Assembly (NCBI GenBank): GCA_963721435.1
Contig: CAVRJC010000012.1
Coordinates: 1,364,001-1,428,000 of the forward strand
Origin: CAVRJC01 sp963721435
Lineage (GTDB): Bacteria > Actinomycetota > Acidimicrobiia > IMCC26256 > DASPTH01
Direction: 5' to 3'
Length of the DNA stretch: 64,000 bases
Shown: piece by piece, positions 27,737 to 36,515 of the stretch
Numbering within the stretch: the stretch's first letter is position 1
How the letters are laid out: every line of letters begins with the position of its first letter
Notes under the pieces: generated by a model
The model's input: the letters and a program-made list of their open reading frames with translations, nothing else
Told to the model about the DNA's origin: nothing
Databases searched by the model: none
Program-made: the position numbers and the translations under genes

Positions 27737-27841
27737 CGTCTCCGCGACCACCGGTGCGGCCGAGCCCCTCGCGGCCCGCAGCATCATGATGCTGACCACG
27801 ACGATCCCGACTGCGAAGAGCACCAACGCGGCGAGCAGCAT
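27725..27841 (-). CDS. Small single-span membrane protein (38 aa)
   Basis: ATG 27841 to TAG 27725 encodes one hydrophobic helix, MLLAALVLFAVGIVVVSIMM, followed by a basic turn and a short tail. Just upstream in another frame, the stretch KLERWGAWGIALVVLASVS ends in TAA overlapping this ATG, so the original gene may have been longer and is now frameshifted. The strand fits the gene upstream at 27951. Its end overlaps the restored end of the xanthine-dehydrogenase-like gene. Confidence 0.35.
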   Translation of the reverse strand: MLLAALVLFAVGIVVVSIMMLRAARGSAAPVVAETSAA

Positions 27842-27950
27842 TACGAAACCGACGCGAGCACCACGAGCGCGATGCCCCACGCGCCCCACCGTTCGAGCTT
27901 CGCGTCGTCTCTGTCCGTTCTCCTTCCGGGAACCTGCTCGGCGTGCTCGC

Positions 27951-28643
27951 CTACTGCGCGACCATGACTTCGATGTCGATCTCGGTGATCGTGCGCGGGG
28001 CCCGCAGCATCAAGATGCTTGCCGCGAGCACGAAGATCGTCGCGCCGGTGAACGCCACGAGCGTCAGAACCGCGAGCGCATCACTGTCCGACGCCATGGA
28101 CGCGGCACCGATCACGCCGGCGAGCGCGACAAGGGCACCGAACCAACCGAGCGCCTTGGGCAAGACCCCGGAGCGCAAGATGCCCACGGAGAACGCGGAC
28201 ACGAAAATGGCGATACCGATCAAGCCACCCGCGCTGAGGACCCAGCTCAATGTGTAGAAGAACTTGGTGCCGTCGGCGCCGCCGGTTCCGGCGACGCCGC
28301 GCAATGCCATTGCATTCGCAACGAGGCCGCTCACCGCGGCCATCGCTGACGCGAACACGATTCCAGCGGCCGCGATGATCGCGAGGCGAGGTACGCCACC
28401 CTCGGCCCTCCGGAGCAGCCGGAACACCGACCCCAGCCACCAGAAGAGCGCGATCGTGGCGAGCGCGCCGATGTAGCCAGCCCACCTGATGTCGTCGCCG
28501 TGGTCGACGAAATACTTCGCGATCTTGGCGGGCGAGTCAGTGGTCTTCGGCGGAGAGCCGCCGAGCACGATCGTCACGACGATCAGCACCACGAACAGGA
28601 TCCCACCGAAGTTTCCTGCCCGTTCCCACTTCGAGTCGTCCAT
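27951..28643 (-). CDS. Multi-span membrane protein of unknown function (DUF4386-like)
   Basis: 230 aa from ATG 28643, which follows a GGGGGTGG run; the frame is open to 28712. Six hydrophobic segments with short loops (first at ILFVVLIVVTIVLGG, last at ATIFVLAASILML). The extracytoplasmic or cytoplasmic loop between helices 1 and 2 contains AKIAKYFVDHGDDI. No catalytic motif is visible. Similar general form to DUF4386 proteins, but this is a guess from topology. Confidence 0.65.
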   Translation of the reverse strand: MDDSKWERAGNFGGILFVVLIVVTIVLGGSPPKTTDSPAKIAKYFVDHGDDIRWAGYIGALATIALFWWLGSVFRLLRRAEGGVPRLAIIAAAGIVFASAMAAVSGLVANAMALRGVAGTGGADGTKFFYTLSWVLSAGGLIGIAIFVSAFSVGILRSGVLPKALGWFGALVALAGVIGAASMASDSDALAVLTLVAFTGATIFVLAASILMLRAPRTITEIDIEVMVAQ

Positions 28644-28742
28644 TGCCACCCCCAGGTTCCGTGGGCGCGCGCGCCCGTGTGGGATGGTGCGCCCCAAGAG
28701 GGCCGATTGCAAGTATTCGCCAGCCCTGACGGGCTTCGGTGC

Positions 28743-30015
28743 CTAGATGAAGTTGTGGCTCATCATCGTGCCGGGGCGATCGACCTGCGTGTGCGCGAGC
28801 GCCGGCACGTCGCGGCGCTCGGCGAGCTCAGCGACCGGGATGCCGACGCGTTGCGCGATGGGCTCGAGCAGGTCGAGGTCGAAGCCGTACAGGCGCGCCG
28901 CGTTGCCGCCGAGGATCTTGCGTTGCTCCACCTCGGGAATCCCGCCGAGTGTGGCCGCGACCCAGTCGAACGTGCGCGGCCATGTGCCCTCGACGTGCGG
29001 GTAGTCGGAGCCGAACATCATGCAGTCGACGCCGATCTCGTAGCGCATGTCGGTCTCCGCGCGTGACACCGACGACGACCCGACGAAGCACTGGCGCTCC
29101 CAGTACTCACTCGGTGGCTTCGGCAGCACCTGCCGGATGTGCGCGAAGTCCTTCGAGCCGTAGAGGTAGTCGAGGTAGCTGACGACGGTCGGCACCCAGT
29201 CACACGTGCCTTCGGTGAACACCAACTGCAGGTCGGGGTGGCGTTCGAGCACTCCGTTCCAGAGCAGGAAGTAGAACATCCGGCGCGGCCAGAGCGGCAC
29301 CTCGGTGACGTAGAGCATGATCGCGCGTCAACGTGTCGATGCCGCCGCCGTAGTCGGGGCCGGCCCCACCGTGCACGTGCACCGGCAGCCGGTTCGCCGC
29401 GCACGCGGCCCACATCGGCTCGTACTGCTCGTGATAGAGCGGCGGCGCGCCCGGGTCGTCGAACAGGAGCGGCACCGACACGCCCTTGAGCGCCGCGGCT
29501 GCGGCGCGTTCGATCTCGGCGATCGAGAGCTCGACGTCGTGGATCGGCAGCTGCGCGATCCCCGCGCGACGGCCGGGTGCCTGCGCGCAGAAGTCCGCGA
29601 GCCAACGGTTGTACGCACGCAGCCCTGCGATGCGCAGCTCGGGTGGCACGGGCGCGCCACCACGACCGGTGACGAATGGGCCGCCGTTCGGGAACACCAC
29701 CTCCGCGACGACGCCGTCGTCCTCGAGCTCCTGGATGCGACGGTCGGAGTCCCACTGCCCCGCGGTGCCACCGAGGACGTCCTCCTCGGTGGCCTCGTGC
29801 GACTGGTACTCCTCCAGCGCCTCGCGCGAGAACAGGAGACCGCCGTCCTCCGACGCCTTGCGTGCTTCGCGCGCGAGCTCGATGCGCTTGCGGTTCTCCT
29901 CGTCGAACGCGTCGAGGTACTGCGACTCGATGAAGGGCCGGAAATCGTCCGGCCGGCCGACCGCGTGGCAGTCGGCCGAGATCACGACGAAACGGTCCAT
30001 GCCAAATTCGTCCAT
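28743..30015 (-). pseudogene. COG2159 amidohydrolase, broken by one frameshift near 29325
   Basis: The N-terminal two thirds (FVVISADCHAVGRPDDF, then LPVHVHGGAGPDYGGGIDTL) is read from 30015; the rest (YVTEVPLWPRRMFYFLLWNG, MFGSDYPHVEGTWPRTFDW) continues in another frame to 28743. The frames meet around 29320-29330, where restoring one missing base rejoins them. As in its paralogues, the Asp-x-His, HVHGGAG and SDYPH elements point to a metal-dependent hydrolase or decarboxylase. A TACACT box lies about 45 nt upstream of the start. Possibly intact in the living organism. Confidence 0.75.
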
Positions 30016-30063
30016 GTTGGTCCCCCCGACGTTCGGAGCCGTGACTGCCGCGGAGTGTAGAGC

Positions 30064-30231
30064 TAGTCTCCGCTTGTGGCTGCCGGAGGGATCGTCATCG
30101 CAGTGATCATGCTGTTGCTGGCGCCGATCGCGATCATGCTCGGAGGCGCAATCTGGAGCGCGGTGATGGGCTTCCTGCTCGTGGAGGACGCCGACGCCCG
30201 CGCCGCCGCACCCGCCTCTCAGGCCGACTGA
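30064..30231 (+). CDS. 51-aa membrane protein with leaderless-type promoter (CDS 30076-30231)
   Basis: GTG 30076 to TGA 30231 encodes a protein with one long or two short hydrophobic segments (IVIAVIMLLLAPIAIMLGGA, then WSAVMGFLLV) and an acidic, Ala-rich tail. The start is supported by TAGTCT at 30064-30069, exactly 6 nt before GTG; those bases are included in the span. No relative is recognised. It converges on the GlnR-like gene, whose stop is 10 bp away. Confidence 0.55.
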
Positions 30232-30241
30232 CCCGAGCGAG

Positions 30242-30952
30242 TCAGAGCGCGGCTGCGCTCCCCGCTGCGGGAGCCCAGCGAGGGCTGCCGAAGCGGTAGC
30301 CCACCGAGCGCACGGTCTGGATCAGGCTCGCGTGCTCTTCGCCGAGCTTGGCCCGGAGCCGCCGCACGTGGACGTCGACGGTGCGCGCCCCGCCGTAGTA
30401 CTCGTAGCCCCACACGCGCGAGAGCAGCTGCTCACGCGTGAACACCTTGCCCGAGTGCGTCGAGAAGAACTTCAGGAGCTCGTACTCCATGTACGTGAGG
30501 TCGAGCGGGCGCCCGGTGAGCGCGGCCTGGTACGTCTCGAGGTTGAGCACGAGGTCGCCGTACTCGACGATCTCGGGGCGGCTGCCACGACCGCTGCGGA
30601 AGAACAGGTGGCGCAGGCGCGCCTCGAGCTCCTTCTGGTGGAAGGGCGTGAGGCAGAAGTCGTCGAAGAGGTCTTCGCGGAGCTCGAGCTCGGTGAGCTG
30701 CGCGCCCGACACGAGGAGCAGCACCGGCTCCAGGGAGCTGTCGCGCTTGCGCAACGACCGGCAGATGCCGAACGCGCCCTCGGGGTCTTCGTCGGCGCAC
30801 ACGACCGCGCCGGCCCAGCCGTCGGCGGGCTCGGCCTGGGTCGCGATCGACGCGTTCGCGACCGCCTTCCACGGGTGGCCCGCGAGATCCAGGGTCTGTG
30901 CCAGCAACGGAGGCGGTGGGTCGGGAAAGACCAGTAAGGGTTCGATGCTCAT
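30242..30952 (-). CDS. OmpR-family orphan regulator, GlnR-like
   Basis: 236 aa. An atypical receiver domain (about 1-115; the acidic site is in VVCADEDPEG and the conserved Lys is not obvious) precedes a winged-helix domain (about 130-225) with LTYMEYELLKFFSTHSGKVF, REQLLSRVWGYEYYGGARTV and VGYRFG. No sensor kinase is nearby. GlnR, the nitrogen regulator of actinomycetes, has the same design. Its start overlaps the stop of the upstream glutamine synthetase gene (ATGA), and two more GS genes are adjacent, which supports control of nitrogen assimilation. Orthology to GlnR is inference. Confidence 0.75.
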   Translation of the reverse strand: MSIEPLLVFPDPPPPLLAQTLDLAGHPWKAVANASIATQAEPADGWAGAVVCADEDPEGAFGICRSLRKRDSSLEPVLLLVSGAQLTELELREDLFDDFCLTPFHQKELEARLRHLFFRSGRGSRPEIVEYGDLVLNLETYQAALTGRPLDLTYMEYELLKFFSTHSGKVFTREQLLSRVWGYEYYGGARTVDVHVRRLRAKLGEEHASLIQTVRSVGYRFGSPRWAPAAGSAAAL

Positions 30953-32277
30953 GTCGATCCGAGGTAGCGCCCGATCTCCCATGGGCTCACGTGCGACTTG
31001 TAGTCGCGCCATTCTTGCCGCTTGTTGCGGATGAAGTACTCGAACACGTGCTCCCCGAGCGCCTCGGCGACGAGCTCGGATCCTTCCATGACCTCGATGG
31101 CCTCGGCCAGGCTCTGCGGCAGTGAGCCGATCCCTTCGGCCGCGCGCTCCTCGGGCGTCATCTCGTAGATGTTGTTGGTGGCCTCGGGCGGCAGCTCGTA
31201 GCCCTGCTCGACTCCCTTGAGCCCGGCCGCGAGCATCACCGAGAACGCGAGGTACGGGTTGCACGCGGGGTCGGGGGAGCGGAACTCGATGCGGGTGGAG
31301 CTCTCGCCCTTGCCCTTCTTGGGTACCGGCACGCGCACGAGCGCGGACTCGTTGTTGCGGGCCCAGCACACGTAGACGGGGGCCTCGTAGCCCGCGATCA
31401 GGCGCTTGTAGGAGTTGACGGTCTGGTTGGTGATCGCGGTGATCTCGCGCGCGTGGTGCAGCAGGCCGGCGATGAAGCACTTGCCGACCTTGGAGAGCCC
31501 GTACTCGTCGCCGGGATCGTGGAACGCGTTGACGTCACCCTCGAACAGGGACAGGTGCGTGTGCATCCCGGACCCGAACACGCCCTCGATGGGCTTGGGC
31601 ATGAAGGTCGCGTACGCGCCGAGGTCGGTGGCGACCTGCTTCACGACCAGGCGGAACGTCATCACGTTGTCGGCCATGGTGAGCGCGTCCGTGTAGCGGA
31701 GGTCGATCTCGTGCTGGCTCGGGCCGATCTCGTGGAAGCTGTACTCGACGGGGATGCCCATCGCCTCCAGCGTGACGACGGTCTGGCGCCGGAGCTCGCT
31801 CACCATGTCGAGCTGCGTGAGGTCGAAGAAGCCGGCGTGGTCGAGCGGCTTCGGGGACTCGGGCGACTCGAAGATGTAGAACTCCATCTCCGGCGCCGTG
31901 TAGAGCGTGAAGCCCTTCTCCCGTGCGCGGTCCATGTTGCGCTTCAGCACGTAGCGCGGGTCGCCCTCGAACGGCTCCTCCGACAGGTGCTTGATGTCGC
32001 AGAACATCCGGGCGACCGGTGCGTCCTCGCCCCGCCACGGCACGATCTCGAATGTGTTCGGGTCCGGCATCGCGAGCATGTCGGATTCCTGGACGCGGCT
32101 GTAGCCCTCGATGGCCGAGCCGTCGAACGTCATGCCCTCTTCGAGCGCGGTCTCGAGCTCGGCGGGCGTGATGGCGAAGCTCTTGAGCGCGCCGAGGACG
32201 TCGGTGAACCAGAGGCGGACGAAGCGGACCCCCCGCTCCTCGACCGTCCGCAGGACGTAGTCGAGCTGCTGCTGCAT
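30949..32277 (-). CDS. Glutamine synthetase, type I (alpha-like, probably not adenylylated)
   Basis: 442 aa. MTFDGSAIEGYSRVQESDM, the metal-binding EMEFYIFE, GSGMHTHLSL, NSYKRLIAGYEAPV and EFRSPDPACNPYLAF are all diagnostic. The length is that of the short GSI-alpha group; the regulatory loop reads NNIYEMTPEE. It makes glutamine from glutamate, ammonia and ATP, or a relative acts on polyamines; the sequence does not decide. TACACT is 6 nt before ATG (leaderless). Operon with the GlnR-like gene. Confidence 0.92.
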   Translation of the reverse strand: MQQQLDYVLRTVEERGVRFVRLWFTDVLGALKSFAITPAELETALEEGMTFDGSAIEGYSRVQESDMLAMPDPNTFEIVPWRGEDAPVARMFCDIKHLSEEPFEGDPRYVLKRNMDRAREKGFTLYTAPEMEFYIFESPESPKPLDHAGFFDLTQLDMVSELRRQTVVTLEAMGIPVEYSFHEIGPSQHEIDLRYTDALTMADNVMTFRLVVKQVATDLGAYATFMPKPIEGVFGSGMHTHLSLFEGDVNAFHDPGDEYGLSKVGKCFIAGLLHHAREITAITNQTVNSYKRLIAGYEAPVYVCWARNNESALVRVPVPKKGKGESSTRIEFRSPDPACNPYLAFSVMLAAGLKGVEQGYELPPEATNNIYEMTPEERAAEGIGSLPQSLAEAIEVMEGSELVAEALGEHVFEYFIRNKRQEWRDYKSHVSPWEIGRYLGST

Positions 32278-32283
32278 TCCGAC

Positions 32284-32289
32284 AGTGTA
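32284..32289 (-). promoter_or_regulatory. -10 box of the GSI-alpha-like gene
   Basis: TACACT on the minus strand, 6 nt before ATG 32277; leaderless-type spacing. Confidence 0.45.
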
Positions 32290-32364
32290 CGGACGGTTCT
32301 CCGGCGCACCAGAGGCCGGGCCGGGGCAGTAACGCGCCGTTCACAAAGAGGAAAAGAGACCGAC

Positions 32365-32420
32365 ATGCGGCCCGCCAAGGCTGGGATACGCAAAGGCCGC
32401 CGCTAGCTTTGCCGGCGGTT
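32365..32420 (+). promoter_or_regulatory. Possible leader peptide and attenuator-like hairpin before the GSII gene
   Basis: ATG 32365 to TAG 32406 could encode the 13-residue MRPAKAGIRKGRR, preceded by AGAGGAAAAGAG. Its stop lies in the loop of a hairpin CCGCCG (32397-32402) / CGGCGG (32413-32418) followed by TTCTCTCC. The plan recalls attenuation, but the peptide contains no Gln or Glu codons and the stem is short. Upstream, GTAAC and TTCAC six bases apart are only a weak match to GlnR half-sites. Confidence 0.3.
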
Positions 32421-32448
32421 CTCTCCGAGGCGGAATCGAGGAGCTTCA

Positions 32449-33450
32449 GTGTCGTACAAGGCCGAATACATCTGGATCGACGGGACCGAGCCGACCGCCA
32501 GGTTGCGCTCGAAGACCAAGGTCGTCGCCGATGGGGCGGAGCTCGGGATCTGGGGCTTCGACGGCTCGAGCACGAACCAGGCTCCGGGCAAGGCGTCCGA
32601 CTGCGTGCTCCGGCCCGTGTTCTCGTGCACCGACCCGCTTCGCGGCGCGCCGCACAAGCTCGTGATGTGCGAGGTGCTGCTGCCCGACATGACGCCGCAC
32701 GTCACCAACACCCGGGCGCTCCTGGCGCCGATCGCGGAGAAGTTCGCATCGCAGGAGCCGCTGTTCGGCATCGAGCAGGAGTACACGTTCTTCAAGGATG
32801 GTCGCCCGCACGGCTTCCCTGCCGGGGGCTTTCCCGCGCCACAGGGCTTCTACTACTGCGGCGTTGGTGCCGACGAGGTGTTCGGTCGTGACGTCGTCGA
32901 GGCTCACCTCGACGCGTGCCTTGCCGCGGGCCTCGGCATCTCGGGCATCAACGCCGAGGTCATGCCGGGTCAGTGGGAGTTCCAGGTCGGCCCGCTCGGG
33001 CCGCTCGAGGTGTCGGACCAGCTGTGGCTCGCGCGCTGGCTGCTCTACCGGATCGCGGAAGACTTCGACATCTCGGCCACGCTCGACCCGAAGCCGGTCA
33101 AGGGCGACTGGAACGGGGCGGGCGCCCACACCAACTTCTCCACGAACGCGATGCGGTCGTCGTACGAGCCGATTGTCGCGGCATGTGAGGCGCTCGGGAA
33201 GCGCGCCGCCGAGCACGTCGAGAACTACGGAGCCGACATCGAGCATCGCCTCACCGGGATGCACGAGACCGCGCCGTGGAACGAGTTCAGCTACGGCGTT
33301 TCCGACCGTGGCGCCTCGGTGCGGATCCCGTGGCAAGTGGAAATCGACGGCAAGGGCTACATCGAAGACCGTCGGCCCAATGCCAACATGGACCCGTACG
33401 TCGTCACCCGCATGATCGTCGAAACCTGCTGCAGCGCGCTCGCAGACTGA
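32449..33450 (+). CDS. glnII: Glutamine synthetase, type II (eukaryotic-type)
   Basis: 333 aa from GTG 32449, with GAGGAG 8 nt upstream. EYIWIDGTEPTARLRSKTK, WGFDGSSTNQAPGKASDC, FGIEQEYTFF, MPGQWEFQVGP, GDWNGAGAHTNFST and the ATP/Glu-binding NEFSYGVSDRGASVRIP are standard GSII blocks. GSII is octa- or decameric, heat labile and not adenylylated; actinomycetes commonly express it during nitrogen limitation. Head-to-head with the GSI-alpha-like gene and upstream of glnA. Confidence 0.95.
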   Translation: MSYKAEYIWIDGTEPTARLRSKTKVVADGAELGIWGFDGSSTNQAPGKASDCVLRPVFSCTDPLRGAPHKLVMCEVLLPDMTPHVTNTRALLAPIAEKFASQEPLFGIEQEYTFFKDGRPHGFPAGGFPAPQGFYYCGVGADEVFGRDVVEAHLDACLAAGLGISGINAEVMPGQWEFQVGPLGPLEVSDQLWLARWLLYRIAEDFDISATLDPKPVKGDWNGAGAHTNFSTNAMRSSYEPIVAACEALGKRAAEHVENYGADIEHRLTGMHETAPWNEFSYGVSDRGASVRIPWQVEIDGKGYIEDRRPNANMDPYVVTRMIVETCCSALAD

Positions 33451-33553
33451 CGGTCGACCGAGCACGGTCGCGGCGTTCGGTCTAGGTTTCCGCACCGGGC
33501 AGGCAGTTCGCAGGGGACACGAGGAACGCACGAGGGACAGCAGGAGGTAACCG

Positions 33554-34984
33554 GTGGCAACTCCGAACGACGTCTTGAAGCTCCTGAAGGACGAGGGTGT
33601 CGAGGTCGTCGACATCCGCTTCTGCGACCTTCCGGGCCTCATGCAGCACTTCTCGATCCCGGCGCACGAGCTCACCGCGGATGTCTTCGAGGAAGGCCTC
33701 GGCTTCGACGGCTCGTCGATCCGCGGCTTCCAGGAGATCCAGGAGTCGGACATGCTCCTCATGCCCGACCCCGACACCGTCGTGATCGACCCGTTCACGA
33801 AGCACAAGACGCTCAACATCAACTGCTTCGTGCGCGACCCGGTGACCGGTGAGGCGTACTCGCGCGACCCGCGCTACATCGCGAAGAAGGCCGAGGACTA
33901 CCTCAAGGGCACCGGCATCGCCGACACCGCGTACTTCGGGCCCGAGGCGGAGTTCTACATCTTCGACTCCGCGCGCTACGACCAGAACCAGTACTCGGGC
34001 TACTACCACCTCGACTCCATCGAGGGCGTGTGGAACTCCGGCCGCGCCGAGGAGCTCGACGGCTCACCGAACCTCGGGTACAAGGTCCGGTACAAGGAGG
34101 GCTACTTCCCGCTGCCCCCGATGGACCAGTACCAGGACCTCCGCTCGGAGATGATGCTCACGCTCGAGCAGGTCGGCATCCCGATCGAGGTGCAGCACCA
34201 CGAGGTCGGCACCGCGGGCCAGGCCGAGATCGACATGCGCTTCGACTCGCTCGCGGCGATGGCCGACAAGCTCATGCTCTACAAGTACGTGATCAAGAAC
34301 GTCGCGCACCGCAACGGCAAGACGGTCACGTTCATGCCGAAGCCGCTCTTCCAGGACAACGGGTCGGGCATGCACGTCCACCAGTCGTTGTGGAAGGGCG
34401 GCGAGCCGCTGTTCTTCGACGAGAAGGGCTACGCGGGCTTGTCCGACCTCGCGCGTTGGTACATCGGCGGTCTGCTCAAGCACGCGCCGTCGCTGCTCGC
34501 GTTGACGAACCCCACCACCAACTCGTACAAGCGGCTGGTGCCGGGCTACGAGGCGCCCGTCAACCTCGTGTACTCCCAGCGGAACCGCTCCGCCGCGGTG
34601 CGCATCCCGCTGTACTCGAAGAGCCCGAAGGCGAAGCGGCTCGAGTTCCGGTGCCCCGACCCGTCGTGCAACCCGTACCTCGCGTTCGCGGCGTTGCTCA
34701 TGGCCGGCCTCGACGGCATCCAGAACCGCATCGAGCCGCCGACTCCGCTCGACCGCGACCTGTACGACCTCCCGCCGGAAGAGCTGGCGAAGGTCCCGCA
34801 GGTGCCCGGCTCGCTCGACGAGGTGCTCAACGCGCTCGAAGCCGACCACGAGTACCTGCTCGCGGGCGGCGTGTTCACGCCCGACGTGATCGAGACGTGG
34901 GTCGCCTACAAGCGCGAGAACGAGGTCGACGCCATGCGCCTCCGCCCGCACCCGTGGGAGTTCTACCTCTACTACGACATCTAG
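33554..34984 (+). CDS. glnA: Glutamine synthetase, type I (beta)
   Basis: 476 aa from GTG 33554 with a near-perfect Shine-Dalgarno AGGAGGT. GLGFDGSSIRGFQEIQESDM, the metal ligands in GPEAEFYIFD, GSGMHVHQSLW, NSYKRLVPGYEAPVN and RCPDPSCNP are present. The loop DRDLYDLPPEE holds the tyrosine that GlnE adenylylates in GSI-beta enzymes, and a glnE gene is at 48.5-51.3 kb. This should be the main housekeeping ammonia-assimilating enzyme. A strong hairpin follows the stop. Confidence 0.97.
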   Translation: MATPNDVLKLLKDEGVEVVDIRFCDLPGLMQHFSIPAHELTADVFEEGLGFDGSSIRGFQEIQESDMLLMPDPDTVVIDPFTKHKTLNINCFVRDPVTGEAYSRDPRYIAKKAEDYLKGTGIADTAYFGPEAEFYIFDSARYDQNQYSGYYHLDSIEGVWNSGRAEELDGSPNLGYKVRYKEGYFPLPPMDQYQDLRSEMMLTLEQVGIPIEVQHHEVGTAGQAEIDMRFDSLAAMADKLMLYKYVIKNVAHRNGKTVTFMPKPLFQDNGSGMHVHQSLWKGGEPLFFDEKGYAGLSDLARWYIGGLLKHAPSLLALTNPTTNSYKRLVPGYEAPVNLVYSQRNRSAAVRIPLYSKSPKAKRLEFRCPDPSCNPYLAFAALLMAGLDGIQNRIEPPTPLDRDLYDLPPEELAKVPQVPGSLDEVLNALEADHEYLLAGGVFTPDVIETWVAYKRENEVDAMRLRPHPWEFYLYYDI

Positions 34985-34989
34985 GACGA

Positions 34990-35030
34990 GGAGAGGCATC
35001 GAGCAGCCCTTTTGGGCTGAGCGTCTCTCC
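34990..35030 (+). terminator. Terminator of glnA
   Basis: Outer arms GGAGAG / CTCTCC enclose an inner stem CAGCCC-TTTT-GGGCTG; a pyrimidine-rich stretch follows. Confidence 0.65.
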
Positions 35031-35132
35031 CTCTGCGGTACGTCCGCGGAGGCCGAAAATTCTGCGTCCGCGGCGTCTCGCGTGCGGTCTTCTTCGTCGT
35101 GGAACAAGCGGCCGTGCAGTCCGCCGGGACCA

Positions 35133-36294
35133 TTACGACTGCATCCCCATCTCAGCGAGGACCTCGCGCGCTGCGGCTGCGACCTCCTGCTCGTCGACAG
35201 TGAAGCTGCCCTGCGGCGTCATGAAGGTTCCGACGATTGCTCGATACGCGAACCCAAACGTTCGAGAGAGCCACGCGGCGTACGGGCGTGCATAGTCGGC
35301 GGGGAAGAGTTCGACAACGCCGGTCGGTCGACCGATCCGATGCACCAGGTTGGAAACTCCGGCGCCATGAGCGAGGACCACACATCGCGTATCCATGAAC
35401 GTTTGCACTTGCTCCGCGAACGAGAGCTTCTCTGCGTCAAGGGCTACGAATCCTTGCGGAGCGAGGGCTTCGGCGATCTGGTCTTCGTTGTCGAGATGAC
35501 GTTCGATGTCTCGAGGCCGCGTGAGGAACTGCAGCCTCCCGGGGGGCGTCTCATTTCGTTCACGAGATTCCCTCGAGGAAGACATGGGATCGCTGGCCGT
35601 CCCGAGAACTTGCTGCGCGTACAGCATGTTCTCGGCGAGGAACGAACCCTCGAGGCACACGATCAGCCGATCCGTTGTGACCGGATGCTCGTGTAAGACC
35701 CAGTTGCGATCCCGCAGTGTGGGAAGAGCCTTGATCTCCGGCGAACCAACGGGTGTCCCACAGACCCTTTCCGACGAGCAGTGGGATGTCGGGCGAGAGC
35801 CCAAGCTCGTCGCCGGCAATCAGTTTGCTCAAGACGTTGTCGTGAAAGTGCCAGAAGTTGTTCTCCCAACGTCCGCGCAACGACAGGGCCTCGGGAAGGT
35901 GCAGGACGGCTTTGGGATCGGGCGCGCCATGCCAAGTAGTCGCGATACGCCTTGGGCGTCGGACCCGAGTCGAGTTGCCAATACGTCATCGACTCGCGCA
36001 CGAGACCTGAGCCCAAGAAGACGTAGCCGTGCCGATGCTCGATGAGCGCAGGTTCGGTGATGTCGAACACCTTGCGGACGTGAACGTCGTGCTCGTTCAC
36101 CGCGATCCCGCCCCGAAACCGCTCGTCGCACTTCGCCGTGAGCCAGCCGGGCAGCCCCGCCAGAGGCTGGTACTCACGTTGTGAAACGACGTAACGCTGC
36201 ACACGAGCCGCCCCCGCGACCCCAGCGCCGACACTCCCGCGCGACTGATGAGATCGCCGAGAACCGGCTGTAGCTTCAACTCACCCATCGTCAC
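35133..36294 (-). pseudogene. Glycosyltransferase family 61-like gene, several frameshifts
   Basis: Fragments in changing frames along the minus strand join into one protein: GELKLQPVLGDLISRAG (from 36294), then YVVSQREYQPLAG to VFLGSGLVRESMTYWQLDSG (36202 to about 35950), then WENNFWHFHDNVLSKLI (about 35880), then LEGSFLAENMLYAQQV and the diagnostic VVLAHGAGVSNLVHRIG and VVELFP (to 35133). Family 61 enzymes add xylose, GlcNAc or related sugars to glycans. At least three breaks in 1.2 kb and lower GC than the flanks suggest a decayed, perhaps acquired, surface-glycan gene. Confidence 0.6.
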
Positions 36295-36515
36295 AACGCC
36301 CTGCCCGTCAGTGGAACATCCAATCGATGCGGTTCTTGCACAAGGTTCCCCGTTCTGGCGCCGATCATTCGCATCGGGTGTGCCATCGCGCGACGGAGTG
36401 CAGCGTCAGTGTGCGCTGGCGGACAGGCGTTCGGTTGCGGCGACCGCGTCGGAGCACCGCCCGGCCAAATCGTGTCGTGTCGAAGAGTCCGCCGGATTGT
36501 GACGAACTGAGTTCA

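Noticed and set aside
26007..28349. A 780-aa protein from 26007
   Set aside because: After about 27680 the frame reads the antisense of a membrane-protein gene and has no family character.
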